A stretch of 64,000 nucleotides of DNA, taken from the NCBI RefSeq assembly GCF_013282155.1, contig NZ_BLWI01000005.1, positions 186,001 to 250,000 of the forward strand, in the 5' to 3' direction. Source of the DNA: Sulfitobacter sp. HGT1 (GTDB lineage Bacteria > Pseudomonadota > Alphaproteobacteria > Rhodobacterales > Rhodobacteraceae). The notes beneath the pieces are model-generated. The model worked only from the letters and a program-made list of their open reading frames with translations, did no database searches and had not been told where the DNA came from. The position numbers were made by a program, and so were the translations under genes. Of this stretch, positions 54,178-63,970 are shown in pieces. Within the stretch, counting starts at the first letter, position 1. Every line of letters begins with the position of its first letter.

Positions 54178-54214
54178 GCGACCCCACTGCCAGTCTGCAA
54201 GGGATGGGGGTCGC
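54178..54214. repeat. Inverted repeat between pmbA and the DUF2125 gene
   Basis: GCGACCCC (54178-54185) and GGGGTCGC (54207-54214) are perfect 8-base arms with a 21-base loop, without a T tract. It may be a weak structured separator between the two co-directional genes. Confidence 0.35.
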
Positions 54215-54233
54215 ATCGACAAGGGCCGCGTCT

Positions 54234-55772
54234 TTATTTGATCCGCTGACCATTGGCCAAAATCGCGCCTGACCGGGTAAATTCGATCTTTGTCTCAAGC
54301 GTATCTTCGCCGTCGCCGGGGATCGTAAACATACCCATCACCATGCGCGCACCCATGGCCATCTGATCTGGCAGCAGACCTGCTTCGACAAGGCTGTTGA
54401 TCAGGGTGTTGCCGCCCACCAGTTTCAGATCAACCGCCCCCGTCGGCTTGAGCGTGCCATCCTGTGTATCGGTGCCCGAATTGTCAAAAGTTGCAGCACC
54501 ATAGCCGGTCAACCGCGCCCCGAGCGCGTCAACAATCAGCGAATTCAGCTTTACGCTTTCAGGTTTTGCAGGAACGTCCATGGCATCCGACATCTGATCG
54601 GCGTTTTGCATATCCAGGTAATCTGCCAGCAGCGTCGCAGTGCCGGTCATATCAAGCGCAACCGTGGCCGGATCGCGCGGCAGAGTGCCCTGAGGGTTCA
54701 GCATCCCCCAAACCAGATCCGACATCGTGAAATCCGTCAGGTTCAGGCCCAAGGCAAAATTCTGGGGCGCGTCCGATCTCATCACAGGCGCGCTTAGGTT
54801 AAAGGCGGCGTTATCCATGGCAAAGGACAGCAAGAACGGGAATTGCGGCGGCTGTACCGACACTGTCATGCCTTCGCGGGTTCCGGCATAGCTGAAGCCA
54901 TCCGCACTGGTCTCTACCGCAAGCGTGCCGCTTTCAGCGGCCATCGCAATGGCCATATCGCCGCTGACGGGGTCCTCAATGTTGAGGGTCATTGTGCTGT
55001 TTCCGGCAGTCACGGTGCCTGCAACATCCATACCGGCACGCAACAGCCCGGCCGTATCGCTGACCTGCGCCAGTGCAAGCGGCAGAATTCCGTTCGCCTT
55101 GAAACCCAGGTTGGCCGATGTTCCCTGTACCGTGGCAATTGCCGGTTCGTTCGGATCCTTGAACCGCATCTCATAGGTGGCGGACCCGATTGTCGCGGTT
55201 TGATCATAGTCGCGCATGCTGGCCAGTTTGCTGTCTGTTCTGCTTTGAACATCCTGCATCGTAATGGCCATCTTGGCGTTCTCGGGGCCAACAGTTTCAC
55301 TGCCGACGGTCAATTGATCCAGGGTTAGTCCCACCATCCCGGCGGAATAGCTGCTGGTCATGTTGGTCGGGGTCCCGCTGACCACCATATCCTGGGCGGA
55401 CTGGTTGATGGTCAGGGTCATAGTGACCGGTTCGCCTTGTCCTGTGGCGGGGCTGACGCTGACTGATACCGGCATGACCGGGGGAAACAGCACGGTTACG
55501 CTGCCGTCGTCATTCTGGGCAAAACCGATGCTGCCAAGGGTCACTGACATGTCGCCCTGATCGGGGTCCATTGCCAGATCAAGCCGCAGGTCGCTGACGG
55601 TCAGCGTATTGCCCGAGGTGCTTTCCTTGGCGGTCAGGCTGTATCCGATGCTTTGAATGTGGTCGCGCCAATCCTGCCAGACATCATTGGGGGTCACATC
55701 TGCGGTTGCGAAATGTGCACTCGACAAAAGGGCAAAGGCTGAACAGCCAAGCAATGTTTGAAATCGGTTCAT
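54234..55772 (-). CDS. DUF2125 domain protein, exported
   Basis: 512 residues from the ATG at 55772, which has AAAGGAA 9 bases upstream and starts a clean signal peptide (MNRFQTLLGCSAFALLSSAH then FATA); the frame extends to 55856 without support. The mature part is a long series of beta strands with Thr/Ser/Asp-rich segments (TLTVSDLRLDLAMDPDQGD, YEMRFKDPNEPAIATVQGTSANLGFKANG, LTDFTMSDLVWGMLNPQGTLPRDPATVALDMTGTATL), typical of the alphaproteobacterial DUF2125 family. It is probably periplasmic or outer-membrane associated and may bind lipids, judging by the beta-rich build; function unknown. Confidence 0.85.
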   Translation of the reverse strand: MNRFQTLLGCSAFALLSSAHFATADVTPNDVWQDWRDHIQSIGYSLTAKESTSGNTLTVSDLRLDLAMDPDQGDMSVTLGSIGFAQNDDGSVTVLFPPVMPVSVSVSPATGQGEPVTMTLTINQSAQDMVVSGTPTNMTSSYSAGMVGLTLDQLTVGSETVGPENAKMAITMQDVQSRTDSKLASMRDYDQTATIGSATYEMRFKDPNEPAIATVQGTSANLGFKANGILPLALAQVSDTAGLLRAGMDVAGTVTAGNSTMTLNIEDPVSGDMAIAMAAESGTLAVETSADGFSYAGTREGMTVSVQPPQFPFLLSFAMDNAAFNLSAPVMRSDAPQNFALGLNLTDFTMSDLVWGMLNPQGTLPRDPATVALDMTGTATLLADYLDMQNADQMSDAMDVPAKPESVKLNSLIVDALGARLTGYGAATFDNSGTDTQDGTLKPTGAVDLKLVGGNTLINSLVEAGLLPDQMAMGARMVMGMFTIPGDGEDTLETKIEFTRSGAILANGQRIK

Positions 55773-55991
55773 CGTGAAAGTTCCTTTGTCGGGCGGCTGC
55801 GGCACGGGGTCATTTGTGCCTAACAGATAATTGGTATGGATCATCTTACAAGGCAAAGCGCCCTTCGTCCAAGATTGGGCTTTTGGCTGGCATCGGGTTA
55901 TGTAGATGCTAAGTATCTTCTGATTACACGGTTAATTACATGGTTTGGCGGATTTCCAAGCCTGATAACGATGAAAGATGGGATGAACGAT

Positions 55992-56741
55992 ATGGAAATG
56001 GCAGGCAAAACCGTCATGATCACCGGCGCAAGCCGCGGTATCGGTGCCGAAACGGCACGTCTTTTCGCCAAAGCGGGGGCGAATGTGGTGCTGCTGGCCC
56101 GATCCCAAGACGCCATCGCCGATCTGGCGGGCGAGATCGGGCATAAGGCCATCGCGATCCCCTGCAACGTGGCCCGCTTTGGGGAAATGTCGTCGGCAGT
56201 AGAAACGACGGTGCAGGCGTTTGGCAGTCTGGATGTGCTGATCAACAATGCCGGTGTGATCGACCCGATTTCGCATCTGGCCACCTCTGACCCCGATGCT
56301 TGGGGGCTGGCGATCGATATTAACCTCAAAGGTGTTTACAACGGCATGCGGGCGGCATTGCCCGTGATGAAACATGCCGGTGCCGGCACCATTCTGACGG
56401 TCAGTTCCGGTGCTGCGCATCACGCGATCGAGGCATGGAGCGCCTATTGTGCGTCCAAGGCGGCGGTGAACATGATCGGCCGGTCTGTCCACCTTGAGGA
56501 AGCCGCCAACGGCATCCGCGCCATCGGTTTGTCACCCGGCACCGTTGCCACCCAAATGCAACGCGAGATCAAGGCAAGCGGCATCAACCCTGTCAGCGAA
56601 CTGGCGTGGGAAGACCACATTCCCGCCGACTGGCCAGCCCGCGCCCTGCTGTGGATGTGTAGCCCAGCGGCAGACCGCTTTTGCGGCGAGGAAATATCGC
56701 TGCGTGACGAAAGCATCCGCAAAGAGGTTGGCCTGATATGA
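55992..56741 (+). CDS. SDR-family oxidoreductase
   Basis: 249 residues from an ATG at 55992; in-frame ATGs at 55983 and 55998 are alternatives, and the 45 codons before them are not SDR-like. Classical short-chain dehydrogenase: cofactor motif ITGASRGIGAETARLFA, DVLINNAGVIDP, catalytic Ser in LTVSSGAAHH and YCASKAAVN (Tyr-x3-Lys), then LSPGTVATQMQ. NADP or NAD use and the substrate are not clear. It overlaps the enoyl-CoA hydratase gene (ATGA), so a shared acyl-CoA or ketone pathway is plausible. Confidence 0.9.
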   Translation: MEMAGKTVMITGASRGIGAETARLFAKAGANVVLLARSQDAIADLAGEIGHKAIAIPCNVARFGEMSSAVETTVQAFGSLDVLINNAGVIDPISHLATSDPDAWGLAIDINLKGVYNGMRAALPVMKHAGAGTILTVSSGAAHHAIEAWSAYCASKAAVNMIGRSVHLEEAANGIRAIGLSPGTVATQMQREIKASGINPVSELAWEDHIPADWPARALLWMCSPAADRFCGEEISLRDESIRKEVGLI

Positions 56742-57379
56742 TTGATTTTTCCCGCGACGGCGACATCTGGACCGCGACCCTGAACCGCCCTGAAAAGGCC
56801 AATTCGCTTACCCATGAAATGCTGGTGTCTTTGGCCGAGTTCATGGAGGACGCGCAAGCCGCCCGCGCTGTCATCCTGACCGGCCAAGGCAAGGTATTCA
56901 GCGCGGGGGCCGATCTGGACGAAGCCCGCGCAGGTCTTGCGACTTCGGATATCTGGGAACGGCTGTCGGGGGCCATTGCAGCGTTGCCGGGTCTTAGCAT
57001 CTGCGCGATGAACGGCACATTGGCGGGCGGTGCGATGGGCATGGCGCTGGCCAGTGATCTGCGCATCGCAGTGCCCACGGCCAAGTTTTTCTATCCGGTG
57101 ATGAAGCTGGGGTTCTTGCCGCAACCCAGTGACCCCGCACGGATGTCGGCATTGATCGGCCCCGCGCGGACCAAGCTGATCTTGATGGGCGGGCAAAAGA
57201 TCACGGCGGATGAGGCCCTGTTGTTCGGTCTGATCGACAGGATCGTCGAACCGGATACCCTGCTGGAGACAGCCCGTCACATCGCCGCAGATACCGTCGC
57301 CGCCACGCCTGAAATCGCGGTCGGAATTAAAGCCATGTGCACACCACAGTCCGGTGCATCAGATGCGCCCCTTAGATAA
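56738..57379 (+). CDS. Enoyl-CoA hydratase/isomerase family protein, short
   Basis: 213 residues. Crotonase fold: LNRPEKANSLTHEML, the first oxyanion-hole segment GKVFSAGADLDEARAG, the second AMNGTLAGGAMGMALASDLRIA, and KLGFLPQPSDPARMSALIGPARTKLILMGGQKITADEALLFGLIDRIV. The usual catalytic Glu positions are not obvious (PSDPARM where many have GGTxRL), so isomerase, hydrolase or hydratase activity cannot be chosen. It lacks the last trimer-forming helices found in 260-residue members. The final 8 bp overlap a tiny convergent lipoprotein gene. Confidence 0.87.
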   Translation: MIDFSRDGDIWTATLNRPEKANSLTHEMLVSLAEFMEDAQAARAVILTGQGKVFSAGADLDEARAGLATSDIWERLSGAIAALPGLSICAMNGTLAGGAMGMALASDLRIAVPTAKFFYPVMKLGFLPQPSDPARMSALIGPARTKLILMGGQKITADEALLFGLIDRIVEPDTLLETARHIAADTVAATPEIAVGIKAMCTPQSGASDAPLR

Positions 57380-57446
57380 AGGGCACAAACGGCACGCCAC
57401 AGGCGCTAACTGCGGTTAATGTGGTCAAAAGAATGTAAAGCCGCAT
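57372..57446 (-). CDS. 24-residue lipoprotein (candidate small gene)
   Basis: From the ATG at 57446 the reading is MRLYILLTTLTAV then SACGVPFVPFI and stop. This is a complete miniature lipoprotein: one Arg, a hydrophobic stretch, lipobox VSAC with Cys16, and a nine-residue hydrophobic tail. Similar tiny lipoproteins ending GVPFVPFI are something I recall from roseobacter genomes, but I cannot confirm it. An AGG lies about 10 bases upstream. It is convergent with the enoyl-CoA hydratase gene. It lies in a 175-bp gap otherwise without genes. Confidence 0.6.
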   Translation of the reverse strand: MRLYILLTTLTAVSACGVPFVPFI

Positions 57447-57554
57447 ATGGGTGTGCCTGCCTGTTTTGGGTCAATTGCCATCATCATCGTGCAATTGCCT
57501 TTCGGTCAAGTTAAGTCAGGCCCTTAGTTTCGTATTTTCAGCAAAGGCATCCCC

Positions 57555-58754
57555 ATGACCTCTTTGGCAGTGACAGAAAAACAGGCGGTCGTAATTGGCG
57601 CAGGTCCGGCGGGGCTGATGGCGGCTGAAATGCTGGCGGCAGCCGGTCTGTCGGTGACGGTCTGCGACCATAAACCGTCGGTCGGGCGCAAATTCCTGAT
57701 GGCGGGCAAGTCGGGGTTAAACCTGACCAAAGTTGAACCGGATGATGCCTTTTTGAACGCCTTCACCGACGCCAAGGGCGTGCTTGCGCCGATCATATCT
57801 GCATTTGACAGCGCTGCGGTTCAGGAATGGGCCACAGGGTTGGGGCAAGAGCTTTTTACCGGGTCGACAGGCCGGGTTTTTCCGACAGTGATGAAGGCGT
57901 CGCCCCTGTTGCGGGCCTGGCTGGTCCGGTTGACCGAGGCCGGTGTCCGGATCAACACACGCTGGGATTGGACCGGCTGGGACGCAGACGGGCTGGTTTT
58001 CGAGACACCCGATGGCCGGCAGGTTTTGCAGCCGGATGTGACCGTTTTGGCGATGGGCGGGGCAAGCTGGGCGCGGCTTGGGTCAACCGGGGATTGGGCC
58101 AAAGTGATGGCAAGCGACACGCCGTTCACGCCATTCGCGCCCGCAAACGTGGGCATCGCGGTGGATTGGTCCTCGCATATGGAGGCGCATTTCGGCACGG
58201 CGCTGAAAGGTATCGCGCTCAAGTCCGGCACGTATCGTTCGCGGGGCGAGGCACTGATTTCGCGTCAAGGGTTTGAGGGCGGTGGCATTTACACCATCTC
58301 GCGCGGGGTGCGCGAAGGGCATCCGCTGATGTTGGACCTGCTGCCGGATCAAACGGTCGAGGCTTTGACGAAAAAGCTGGATCAGCCGCGCGGCAAGATG
58401 AGCATGGCCAATTTCATGCGCAAGGCGCTCAAGCTTGATCCGGTAAAAATCGCTGTTTTGCAGGAAATGGCGCGGCCCTTGCCGCAAGACACCAAGGCGC
58501 TGGCGAAACTGCTTAAGGCGCTGCCGATCAAACACGCGGGTTTGCGCCCGATGGATCAGGCAATTTCGACGGCTGGCGGGGTAAAGTTCGACGCCGTGGA
58601 TGACGCGTTGATGTTGCGCAACCGTCCCGGTGTTTTTGTCGCGGGCGAGATGCTGGATTGGGAGGCCCCCACAGGCGGCTATCTGATTTCGGCCTGCCTT
58701 GCGACAGGCCGATGGGCGGGGCAACATGCCGCCGCTTGGGCGCAAAAGGCCTAG
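57555..58754 (+). CDS. TIGR03862-like flavoprotein (HI0933/BaiN family)
   Basis: 399 residues. FAD-binding Rossmann start AVVIGAGPAGLMAAEMLAAAGLSVTVCDHKPSVGRKFLMAGKSGLNLTK, the family's GxxGRVFP (GSTGRVFPTVMKASPLLRAW), MGGASWARLGSTGDW and the C-terminal FAD motif GVFVAGEMLDWEAPTGGYLISACLATGRWAG. The layout is that of the HI0933-like NAD(P)/FAD oxidoreductases, of which BaiN is one; the substrate is unknown, though roles in tRNA or steroid-like reduction have been proposed for relatives. It overlaps the convergent GST gene by 4 bp. Confidence 0.9.
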   Translation: MTSLAVTEKQAVVIGAGPAGLMAAEMLAAAGLSVTVCDHKPSVGRKFLMAGKSGLNLTKVEPDDAFLNAFTDAKGVLAPIISAFDSAAVQEWATGLGQELFTGSTGRVFPTVMKASPLLRAWLVRLTEAGVRINTRWDWTGWDADGLVFETPDGRQVLQPDVTVLAMGGASWARLGSTGDWAKVMASDTPFTPFAPANVGIAVDWSSHMEAHFGTALKGIALKSGTYRSRGEALISRQGFEGGGIYTISRGVREGHPLMLDLLPDQTVEALTKKLDQPRGKMSMANFMRKALKLDPVKIAVLQEMARPLPQDTKALAKLLKALPIKHAGLRPMDQAISTAGGVKFDAVDDALMLRNRPGVFVAGEMLDWEAPTGGYLISACLATGRWAGQHAAAWAQKA

Positions 58755-59341
58755 CCTTCTTTGGTTGCGGCCGCTTTGAACGCGGGGCGGTCGCGCATGG
58801 ATTTGGCCCAGTCGCCCAGCTTGTCATCCACACGGTCGAACCCCGCGCCGATGGACCAGTTGATGCAATGGGTGGCCAGCAGATCAGGCACGGTTATCTC
58901 ATCCCCCATCAAAAACGGCCCTTCCAGACGATCTGACAGAATCTTGGCCGAACGGGCGAACTCTGCCTTCAGGCTTGGCTTGATCTCGGGAACGCGCTGT
59001 TCTTCGGGAAAGACAAAGCTGTGTTTGGCCGCGGCCCACAGGATCGCGTCCATTTCGTCGATCAGCCAAAAGGTCATGGCATCCTGACGTGCGCGGGCGG
59101 GGGTGCCGGCCGGGGCGGTCAGCATGCCGTGTTTGTCGGCCAGATACTGCATGATCGCCACAGAATCGGTCAAAACCTCATCGCCATCGACCAATGCAGG
59201 GATTTTTCCTGACGGATTGTATTTCTTGGCCTCGTCTGACGCCGGCCCACACGGGACATGCTCGTATGGCTGGCCCAGTTCTTCCAGCATCCACATGACG
59301 CGCAAGGCGCGTGATTTTGTGGCTCCGATGACTTTGTACAT
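58751..59341 (-). CDS. Glutathione S-transferase family protein
   Basis: 196 residues from the ATG at 59341 (MYKVIGATKSRALRVMWMLEELGQPYEHV), with AAGGGAAGAG upstream; the 8 extra codons before it are not conserved. Thioredoxin-like N-terminal domain with GSH-binding NPSGKIPALVDGDEVLTDSVAIMQYLADKHG (cis-Pro and Ser), then an all-helical C-terminal domain (GPFLMGDEITVPDLLATHCINW). The role may be detoxification or stress; substrate unknown. Confidence 0.93.
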   Translation of the reverse strand: MYKVIGATKSRALRVMWMLEELGQPYEHVPCGPASDEAKKYNPSGKIPALVDGDEVLTDSVAIMQYLADKHGMLTAPAGTPARARQDAMTFWLIDEMDAILWAAAKHSFVFPEEQRVPEIKPSLKAEFARSAKILSDRLEGPFLMGDEITVPDLLATHCINWSIGAGFDRVDDKLGDWAKSMRDRPAFKAAATKEG

Positions 59342-59371
59342 TTCGCTCTTCCCTTGATATTTCAACCAAGG

Positions 59372-60370
59372 TTAGCGTTGTGCGCCCAACATTGCCAGCC
59401 GGATGAACGCCCGTTCGACCAACGCCATCGTGGGCGCATGTTGCCCCGCCGATCGCAGCGTAAGGTCGGTATCTGTCAGCACCGTCAAAGCGGTTTCCAG
59501 CTTGGTGGCACCCCAGTTTTTGGCCTGCCGCATGGCGCGGTCACGGTCGCGCACACCCCAGATCTGGCCGCCGGGGTTGCTGGCGATGCGGTACAAGGTG
59601 CGAAAGTGGCGGGTGGCCATGATGATCAAGGTCACGGCGTTCACGCCTTGCGCTTGCAGCTTGGCCATCACCGGCCCGATATCGCCGGCACGGGCTTCGG
59701 CCACGACATGCAGGATATCGTCGACTTCGGCCTCGGTAGAGGTGGGCGCGCAATTGCCAACGTCCAAGGCGGTCAGGGGACCATTGTCACCGATCTTGTA
59801 AAGCGTGATTTTTTCGACCATCTGGCGGAAATCGCCGGGGTCCAGCACGCGGGCAAGCTCGCTGAGCGACCCCATGGCATCGGGTTCGGGGCTTAGCTTT
59901 GCCTCGGACAGGATACGCTCTATCTCGGCGCGGTCGGGCGGAGTGTCATAAATCGGCGTGGCAAAGGCGGTTTTATGCGCCTCGAATGCCTTGAGCACCT
60001 TTGACGTTTTCTTGAGGTCACCAGCCGTCACCACGATCTGTGCATCACCGGGCTGCCAATCGGCAAGCGCGTCGATCAGTATCTTGGCGATGTTGTCGTT
60101 GGCATCTTCGACAAAGGCGGCGCGAGGGCCGGGAAAGAAACCAACCGCTTTTAACGCATCCAGCAGCATTGGCGGGTCGCGGCGCAGGTCGGCGGCCTGA
60201 ATGCGGGTCAGCCGCATTTCTTCTTCGGCATTGGTGCCTAGCAACGCCTTTAGAAATTCCTGCCGTTTCAAGGCAACGCGCATCGCATCGCTGCCATAGA
60301 TTAGCAGCCCTGTTTTGTTCGGGTCAGGCTTTTTGAAATAGGCAGTTGCGTCGCGTGGCGGCAGTTTCAT
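59372..60370 (-). CDS. holA: DNA polymerase III subunit delta
   Basis: 332 residues, the HolA length. The clamp-loader fold is recognisable from LLIYGSDAMRVALKRQEFLKALLG, QIVVTAGDLKKTSKVLKAFE, LSELARVLDPGDFRQMVEKITLYKI and the C-terminal helical collar (AVTLIIMATRHFRTLYRIASNPGGQIWGVRDRDRAMRQAKNWG). It opens the sliding clamp within the clamp loader. It overlaps the lptE stop by 4 bp, the usual leuS-lptE-holA arrangement. Confidence 0.93.
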   Translation of the reverse strand: MKLPPRDATAYFKKPDPNKTGLLIYGSDAMRVALKRQEFLKALLGTNAEEEMRLTRIQAADLRRDPPMLLDALKAVGFFPGPRAAFVEDANDNIAKILIDALADWQPGDAQIVVTAGDLKKTSKVLKAFEAHKTAFATPIYDTPPDRAEIERILSEAKLSPEPDAMGSLSELARVLDPGDFRQMVEKITLYKIGDNGPLTALDVGNCAPTSTEAEVDDILHVVAEARAGDIGPVMAKLQAQGVNAVTLIIMATRHFRTLYRIASNPGGQIWGVRDRDRAMRQAKNWGATKLETALTVLTDTDLTLRSAGQHAPTMALVERAFIRLAMLGAQR

Positions 60371-60852
60371 TGTGTCAGGTCAGCCGCATAAAGCCGGGTC
60401 ACGATCTGATCGGCCAGCATCGTCATCAGGCGCACTTGGGCATCGCGTTCAGCGGCGAGGGTCGCAACGGTAGACCCGGTCGCGGAATAGCCGGTAAAGT
60501 TTTCGACATCACCCGATGAGACGATTTGCCCGGTGCCAAGGTCACGCAGCGCAAAATCGGCTTTGCCAATCAGATTATAGCGTCTGGTGTTATCGGCGCT
60601 ATCAATCGCCAGACCTTCTTGGCTGGTGGTCACGGCAAGGGCCAATCCGTATTTGGCAGCTGCCGGACGGCCCAGACGGGTTTCGATCTCGCGGACCAGC
60701 GTATAGCTGAACGCGTCGTCTGGCGCGTCCACTGCAACACTGTTTTTCAAGGCTGTCCCCGTGCCGCCGGGGCCGTAAACCGGCTGAAACCCGCAGGCGG
60801 CCAGCGCCAGCAAAGGCAGCGCCAGCATAAGGCGGCGGCTAGGCAACGACAT
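60367..60852 (-). CDS. lptE: LPS-assembly lipoprotein LptE
   Basis: 161 residues. Lipoprotein signal [22 protein letters not shown] with lipobox LAAC (Cys20), then QPVYGPGG, a characteristic LptE beginning, and beta-rich parts ([60 protein letters not shown]). It plugs LptD in the outer membrane. It starts inside leuS (14-bp overlap) and overlaps holA by 4 bp, so the three genes are translationally linked. Confidence 0.93.
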   Translation of the reverse strand: MSLPSRRLMLALPLLALAACGFQPVYGPGGTGTALKNSVAVDAPDDAFSYTLVREIETRLGRPAAAKYGLALAVTTSQEGLAIDSADNTRRYNLIGKADFALRDLGTGQIVSSGDVENFTGYSATGSTVATLAAERDAQVRLMTMLADQIVTRLYAADLTQ

Positions 60853-63385
60853 TGACGATCCGTCCGGGCACTACGATCACCTTTTTGGGCGTGGCACCAT
60901 CAAGGGTGCGAATAACAGCTTCGTGGCTGAGCGCGATCTTTTCAACCTCTTCTTTCGACATATCGGCGGGCACCTGAATTTCTGCGCGCCGTTTGCCGTT
61001 GATCTGGATCGGCAAGGTCACGGTGTCATCAACCAGCATCGCCTCTGATGCCTTGGGCCAAGGTGCCGTGGTGATCAGGCCCGTGCCGCCCTGTGCGGAC
61101 CAGATTTCTTCCGACAGGTGCGGGGTCATCGGGGCCATAAGCTGTGCAAGGGTCATGATCGCCTCGCGCTGTGCGGCACGTCCGGCCTTGGATTTGTGCA
61201 GTGTCGCGGTAAAGGCATAGAGCTTGGCAATGGCTGCGTTAAAGCCGAAGGATTCGACGCCCATGGTCACATCATGAATGGTTTTATGCATGGCGCGCAG
61301 CAGATCGTCGTCGCCTTCGCCATTGGCATCATTCGCCATCTCGGTGATCCGGTTCGAAATATTCCAGACGCGGCCAAGGTGTTTATAGGCGGCTTCGGCA
61401 CCTGACGCTGTCCATTCCACATCCCGTTCGGGGGGGGAATCGGACAAGACAAACCAGCGCGCGGTATCTGCGCCATAGCTCGCGATGATTCCCAGCGGAT
61501 CGACGACGTTCTTTTTCGACTTCGACATTTTGGCCGAGGGGATGATCTCCACTGGTGTGCCATCGGCAAGTTTACCGTCGGTGACGTCCTCGGGCAGGTG
61601 ATAGACAGGGCGGCCGTTTTCGCCCTTGGTCTGGTAAATCTCGTGGGTCACCATGCCTTGGGTGAACAACGCGTCAAAAGGTTCGATCGCTTTTTCCGGC
61701 AAATGGCCGGTGATCTGCATCGCGCGGGCAAAGAACCGCGAATACAGCAGGTGAAGAATCGCGTGTTCAATGCCACCGATATACTGATCGACGTTCATCC
61801 AGTATTCGGCGTCTTCCATGACAGTCGGTGTATCGGCGTGGGGCGCGGTAAAGCGGGCAAAGTACCAGGACGAATCAACGAATGTGTCCATTGTGTCGGT
61901 TTCACGCTTGGCAGGCGCACCACAGGACGGGCAGGCACAGTCGCGCCATGTCGGGTGGCGGTCCAAAGGATTGCCCGGCACGTCAAAGCTGACGTCATAG
62001 GGCAGTTCGATCGGCAGGTTTTCTTTCTTTTCAGGGACCACACCGCAGGCATCGCAATGCACCACGGGGATAGGGCAGCCCCAATAGCGCTGGCGGGACA
62101 GGCCCCAGTCGCGCAGGCGGTATTTGGTCACGCCCTGACCGACGCCTTGGGCTTCGCAGGCTTCAATCGCTGTTGCGATGGCCTCGTCGCCGGTTTGCCA
62201 TTTCTCGCCGGCAAAGCCGCCATTGTAGTAAACCCGTTCGGATTTGGCCGGAACAAAGGCTTCGGTGATCTTTGGATCGGCATCTTCGGCCGGAAGGAAG
62301 GTCGAAATGATCGGCAGGCTGTATTTTGTCGCGAATTCAAAGTCGCGCTGGTCATGTGCGGGGCAGCCAAAGATCGCACCCGTGCCATAATCCATCAGGA
62401 TAAAGTTGGCGATGTAGACAGGCAGTTCCCACGACGTATCAAACGGGTGACGCACGCGCAGGCCGGTATCCATCCCCAGCTTTTCAGCGGTTTCGATGGC
62501 TTCTTCGGTCGTGCCCCCCTTGCGGCATTCCGTGCAGAATGCGGCGAGTTCAGGGTTGTCCTTCTCGAGGGTTTTGGCCAGCGGGTGGTCGGGCGAAATA
62601 CCGACAAAGCTGGCACCAAGCAACGTATCGGGGCGGGTGGTATATACCTCGATCCGGTCAAAACCGTCCGGCGCGTCGATGGTCGAGAACGCGAATTGCA
62701 GACCGCGCGATTTGCCGATCCAGTTGGCCTGCATCAGTTTGACCTTGGCGGGCCAGTTATCAAGCGTGTCGAGCGCGTTGAGCAATTCTTCGGAGTGGTC
62801 GGAGATCTTAAAGAACCACTGCGTCAGCTCGCGCCGTTCAACCAGCGCGCCCGACCGCCAGCCGCGCCCGGCCTCGACCTGTTCATTGGCCAGAACGGTC
62901 ATGTCGACCGGGTCCCAGTTCACCACGGCATTCTTGCGGTAAACCAAACCTTCCTCAAGGAAATCAAGGAACAACGCCTGTTGCTGGCCATAATATTCCG
63001 GATCGCATGTGGCGAATTCGCGGGACCAGTCAATGGACAGGCCCAGCGGTTTCATCTGGCCGCGCATGTCTGCGATATTGCCATAGGTCCAGTCTTTGGG
63101 GTGGCCGCCGATGGCCATTGCCGCGTTTTCGGCGGGCATCCCGAAGGCGTCCCAGCCCATCGGATGCAGCACGTTATGGCCGGTCGCGATCTTGTAGCGC
63201 GCGATCACGTCACCCATCGTATAGTTGCGCACGTGGCCCATGTGGATACGGCCCGACGGATAGGGGAACATCTCGAGGACATAGTATTTCGGCTTGTCGG
63301 CAGAGCGGACAGCCTTGAAAACATCGTCTTTTTCCCAGGCGGCTTGCCAGCGGGCTTCGATTTCGGCGGGGGTGTAACGGGACAT
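60839..63385 (-). CDS. leuS: Leucyl-tRNA synthetase
   Basis: 848 residues from the ATG at 63385 ([20 protein letters not shown]) with AAGG 9 bases upstream; six extra codons before are not needed. Class I synthetase: HIGH motif [15 protein letters not shown] (H48-H51), the editing domain ([43 protein letters not shown]), a zinc-binding insert with Cys pairs ([17 protein letters not shown]) and KMSKS in [14 protein letters not shown]. It charges tRNA-Leu. It heads the leuS-lptE-holA unit. Confidence 0.98.
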   Translation of the reverse strand: MSRYTPAEIEARWQAAWEKDDVFKAVRSADKPKYYVLEMFPYPSGRIHMGHVRNYTMGDVIARYKIATGHNVLHPMGWDAFGMPAENAAMAIGGHPKDWTYGNIADMRGQMKPLGLSIDWSREFATCDPEYYGQQQALFLDFLEEGLVYRKNAVVNWDPVDMTVLANEQVEAGRGWRSGALVERRELTQWFFKISDHSEELLNALDTLDNWPAKVKLMQANWIGKSRGLQFAFSTIDAPDGFDRIEVYTTRPDTLLGASFVGISPDHPLAKTLEKDNPELAAFCTECRKGGTTEEAIETAEKLGMDTGLRVRHPFDTSWELPVYIANFILMDYGTGAIFGCPAHDQRDFEFATKYSLPIISTFLPAEDADPKITEAFVPAKSERVYYNGGFAGEKWQTGDEAIATAIEACEAQGVGQGVTKYRLRDWGLSRQRYWGCPIPVVHCDACGVVPEKKENLPIELPYDVSFDVPGNPLDRHPTWRDCACPSCGAPAKRETDTMDTFVDSSWYFARFTAPHADTPTVMEDAEYWMNVDQYIGGIEHAILHLLYSRFFARAMQITGHLPEKAIEPFDALFTQGMVTHEIYQTKGENGRPVYHLPEDVTDGKLADGTPVEIIPSAKMSKSKKNVVDPLGIIASYGADTARWFVLSDSPPERDVEWTASGAEAAYKHLGRVWNISNRITEMANDANGEGDDDLLRAMHKTIHDVTMGVESFGFNAAIAKLYAFTATLHKSKAGRAAQREAIMTLAQLMAPMTPHLSEEIWSAQGGTGLITTAPWPKASEAMLVDDTVTLPIQINGKRRAEIQVPADMSKEEVEKIALSHEAVIRTLDGATPKKVIVVPGRIVNVVA

Positions 63386-63405
63386 CTTGGCTGACCTTAT
63401 CAAAC

Positions 63406-63444
63406 GAAAAACGCCGGGCGAGCGACTAGCGCGTGGCCCGGCGT
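63406..63444 (-). terminator. Rho-independent terminator after the DUF3576 gene
   Basis: On the minus strand ACGCCGGGC and GCCCGGCGT pair (9 bp) around a 16-base loop and run into TTTTT. It separates the DUF3576 lipoprotein gene from leuS. Confidence 0.85.
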
Positions 63445-63472
63445 TGGAATGGAGAATGGGGTAGAAGCGGGC

Positions 63473-63970
63473 TTAGAATTTATTGTCGGCAATCCGCATT
63501 TCGCGCGCACGGCTAAGAATCGCATCTTCTACGGCACGCGACGTCGCTTTGTTGACCGCGCGCCCGCCACGGGTTTGCAGCGAAATGTTCAATGACCGCG
63601 CATCCAGCGCCGGATCGTCGATCAGAACGGTGGCGCGGTAGGACTGGCCGCTGCCGGGCGGTGTGCCGTATCCGGTCACGATAACCCCGGTGTAAGGGTC
63701 GATCGACTGGATCGGCAAAAAGTTGAGAACCTCGAGCGACGCAGACCACAGATACTTGTTAACGGATACGCTTGTGTCTGTGTTCTTGCGGTTGAAAATC
63801 GACCAGATCGTGTTCTCCTGGTTCGTCTCGATGCTGCTTGGCACGTTCGGGCCGGCGGCTTCTGCAGCAGAGGGACCAACAGGCGCACCTAGGTTAAACG
63901 CACCACATGCGCTTAGCGATGCAGCGGCCATAAGGGCCATTGTGGATTTAAATACCGAAGCGTGCGCCAT
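63473..63970 (-). CDS. DUF3576 family lipoprotein
   Basis: 165 residues. Signal with lipobox LSAC (STMALMAAASLSACGAF). The mature part (WSIFNRKNTDTSVSVNKYLWSASLEVLNFLPIQSIDPYTGVIVTGYGTPPGSGQSYRATVLIDDPALDARSLNI has the core strands, and ATSRAVEDAILSRAREMRI ends it) is the alphaproteobacterial DUF3576 family. It is an exported lipoprotein of unknown function and is commonly just upstream of leuS in this group. It ends in a strong terminator. Confidence 0.9.
   Translation of the reverse strand: MAHASVFKSTMALMAAASLSACGAFNLGAPVGPSAAEAAGPNVPSSIETNQENTIWSIFNRKNTDTSVSVNKYLWSASLEVLNFLPIQSIDPYTGVIVTGYGTPPGSGQSYRATVLIDDPALDARSLNISLQTRGGRAVNKATSRAVEDAILSRAREMRIADNKF

Noticed and set aside
56738-57379. 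Short enoyl-CoA hydratase as a truncated pseudogene
   Set aside because: No frameshift or further homologous sequence follows the stop; the conserved crotonase core is intact and short versions exist.
61598-63394. 598-codon open frame on the plus strand
   Set aside because: Antisense to leuS, which has complete catalytic motifs; shadow of a GC-rich gene.
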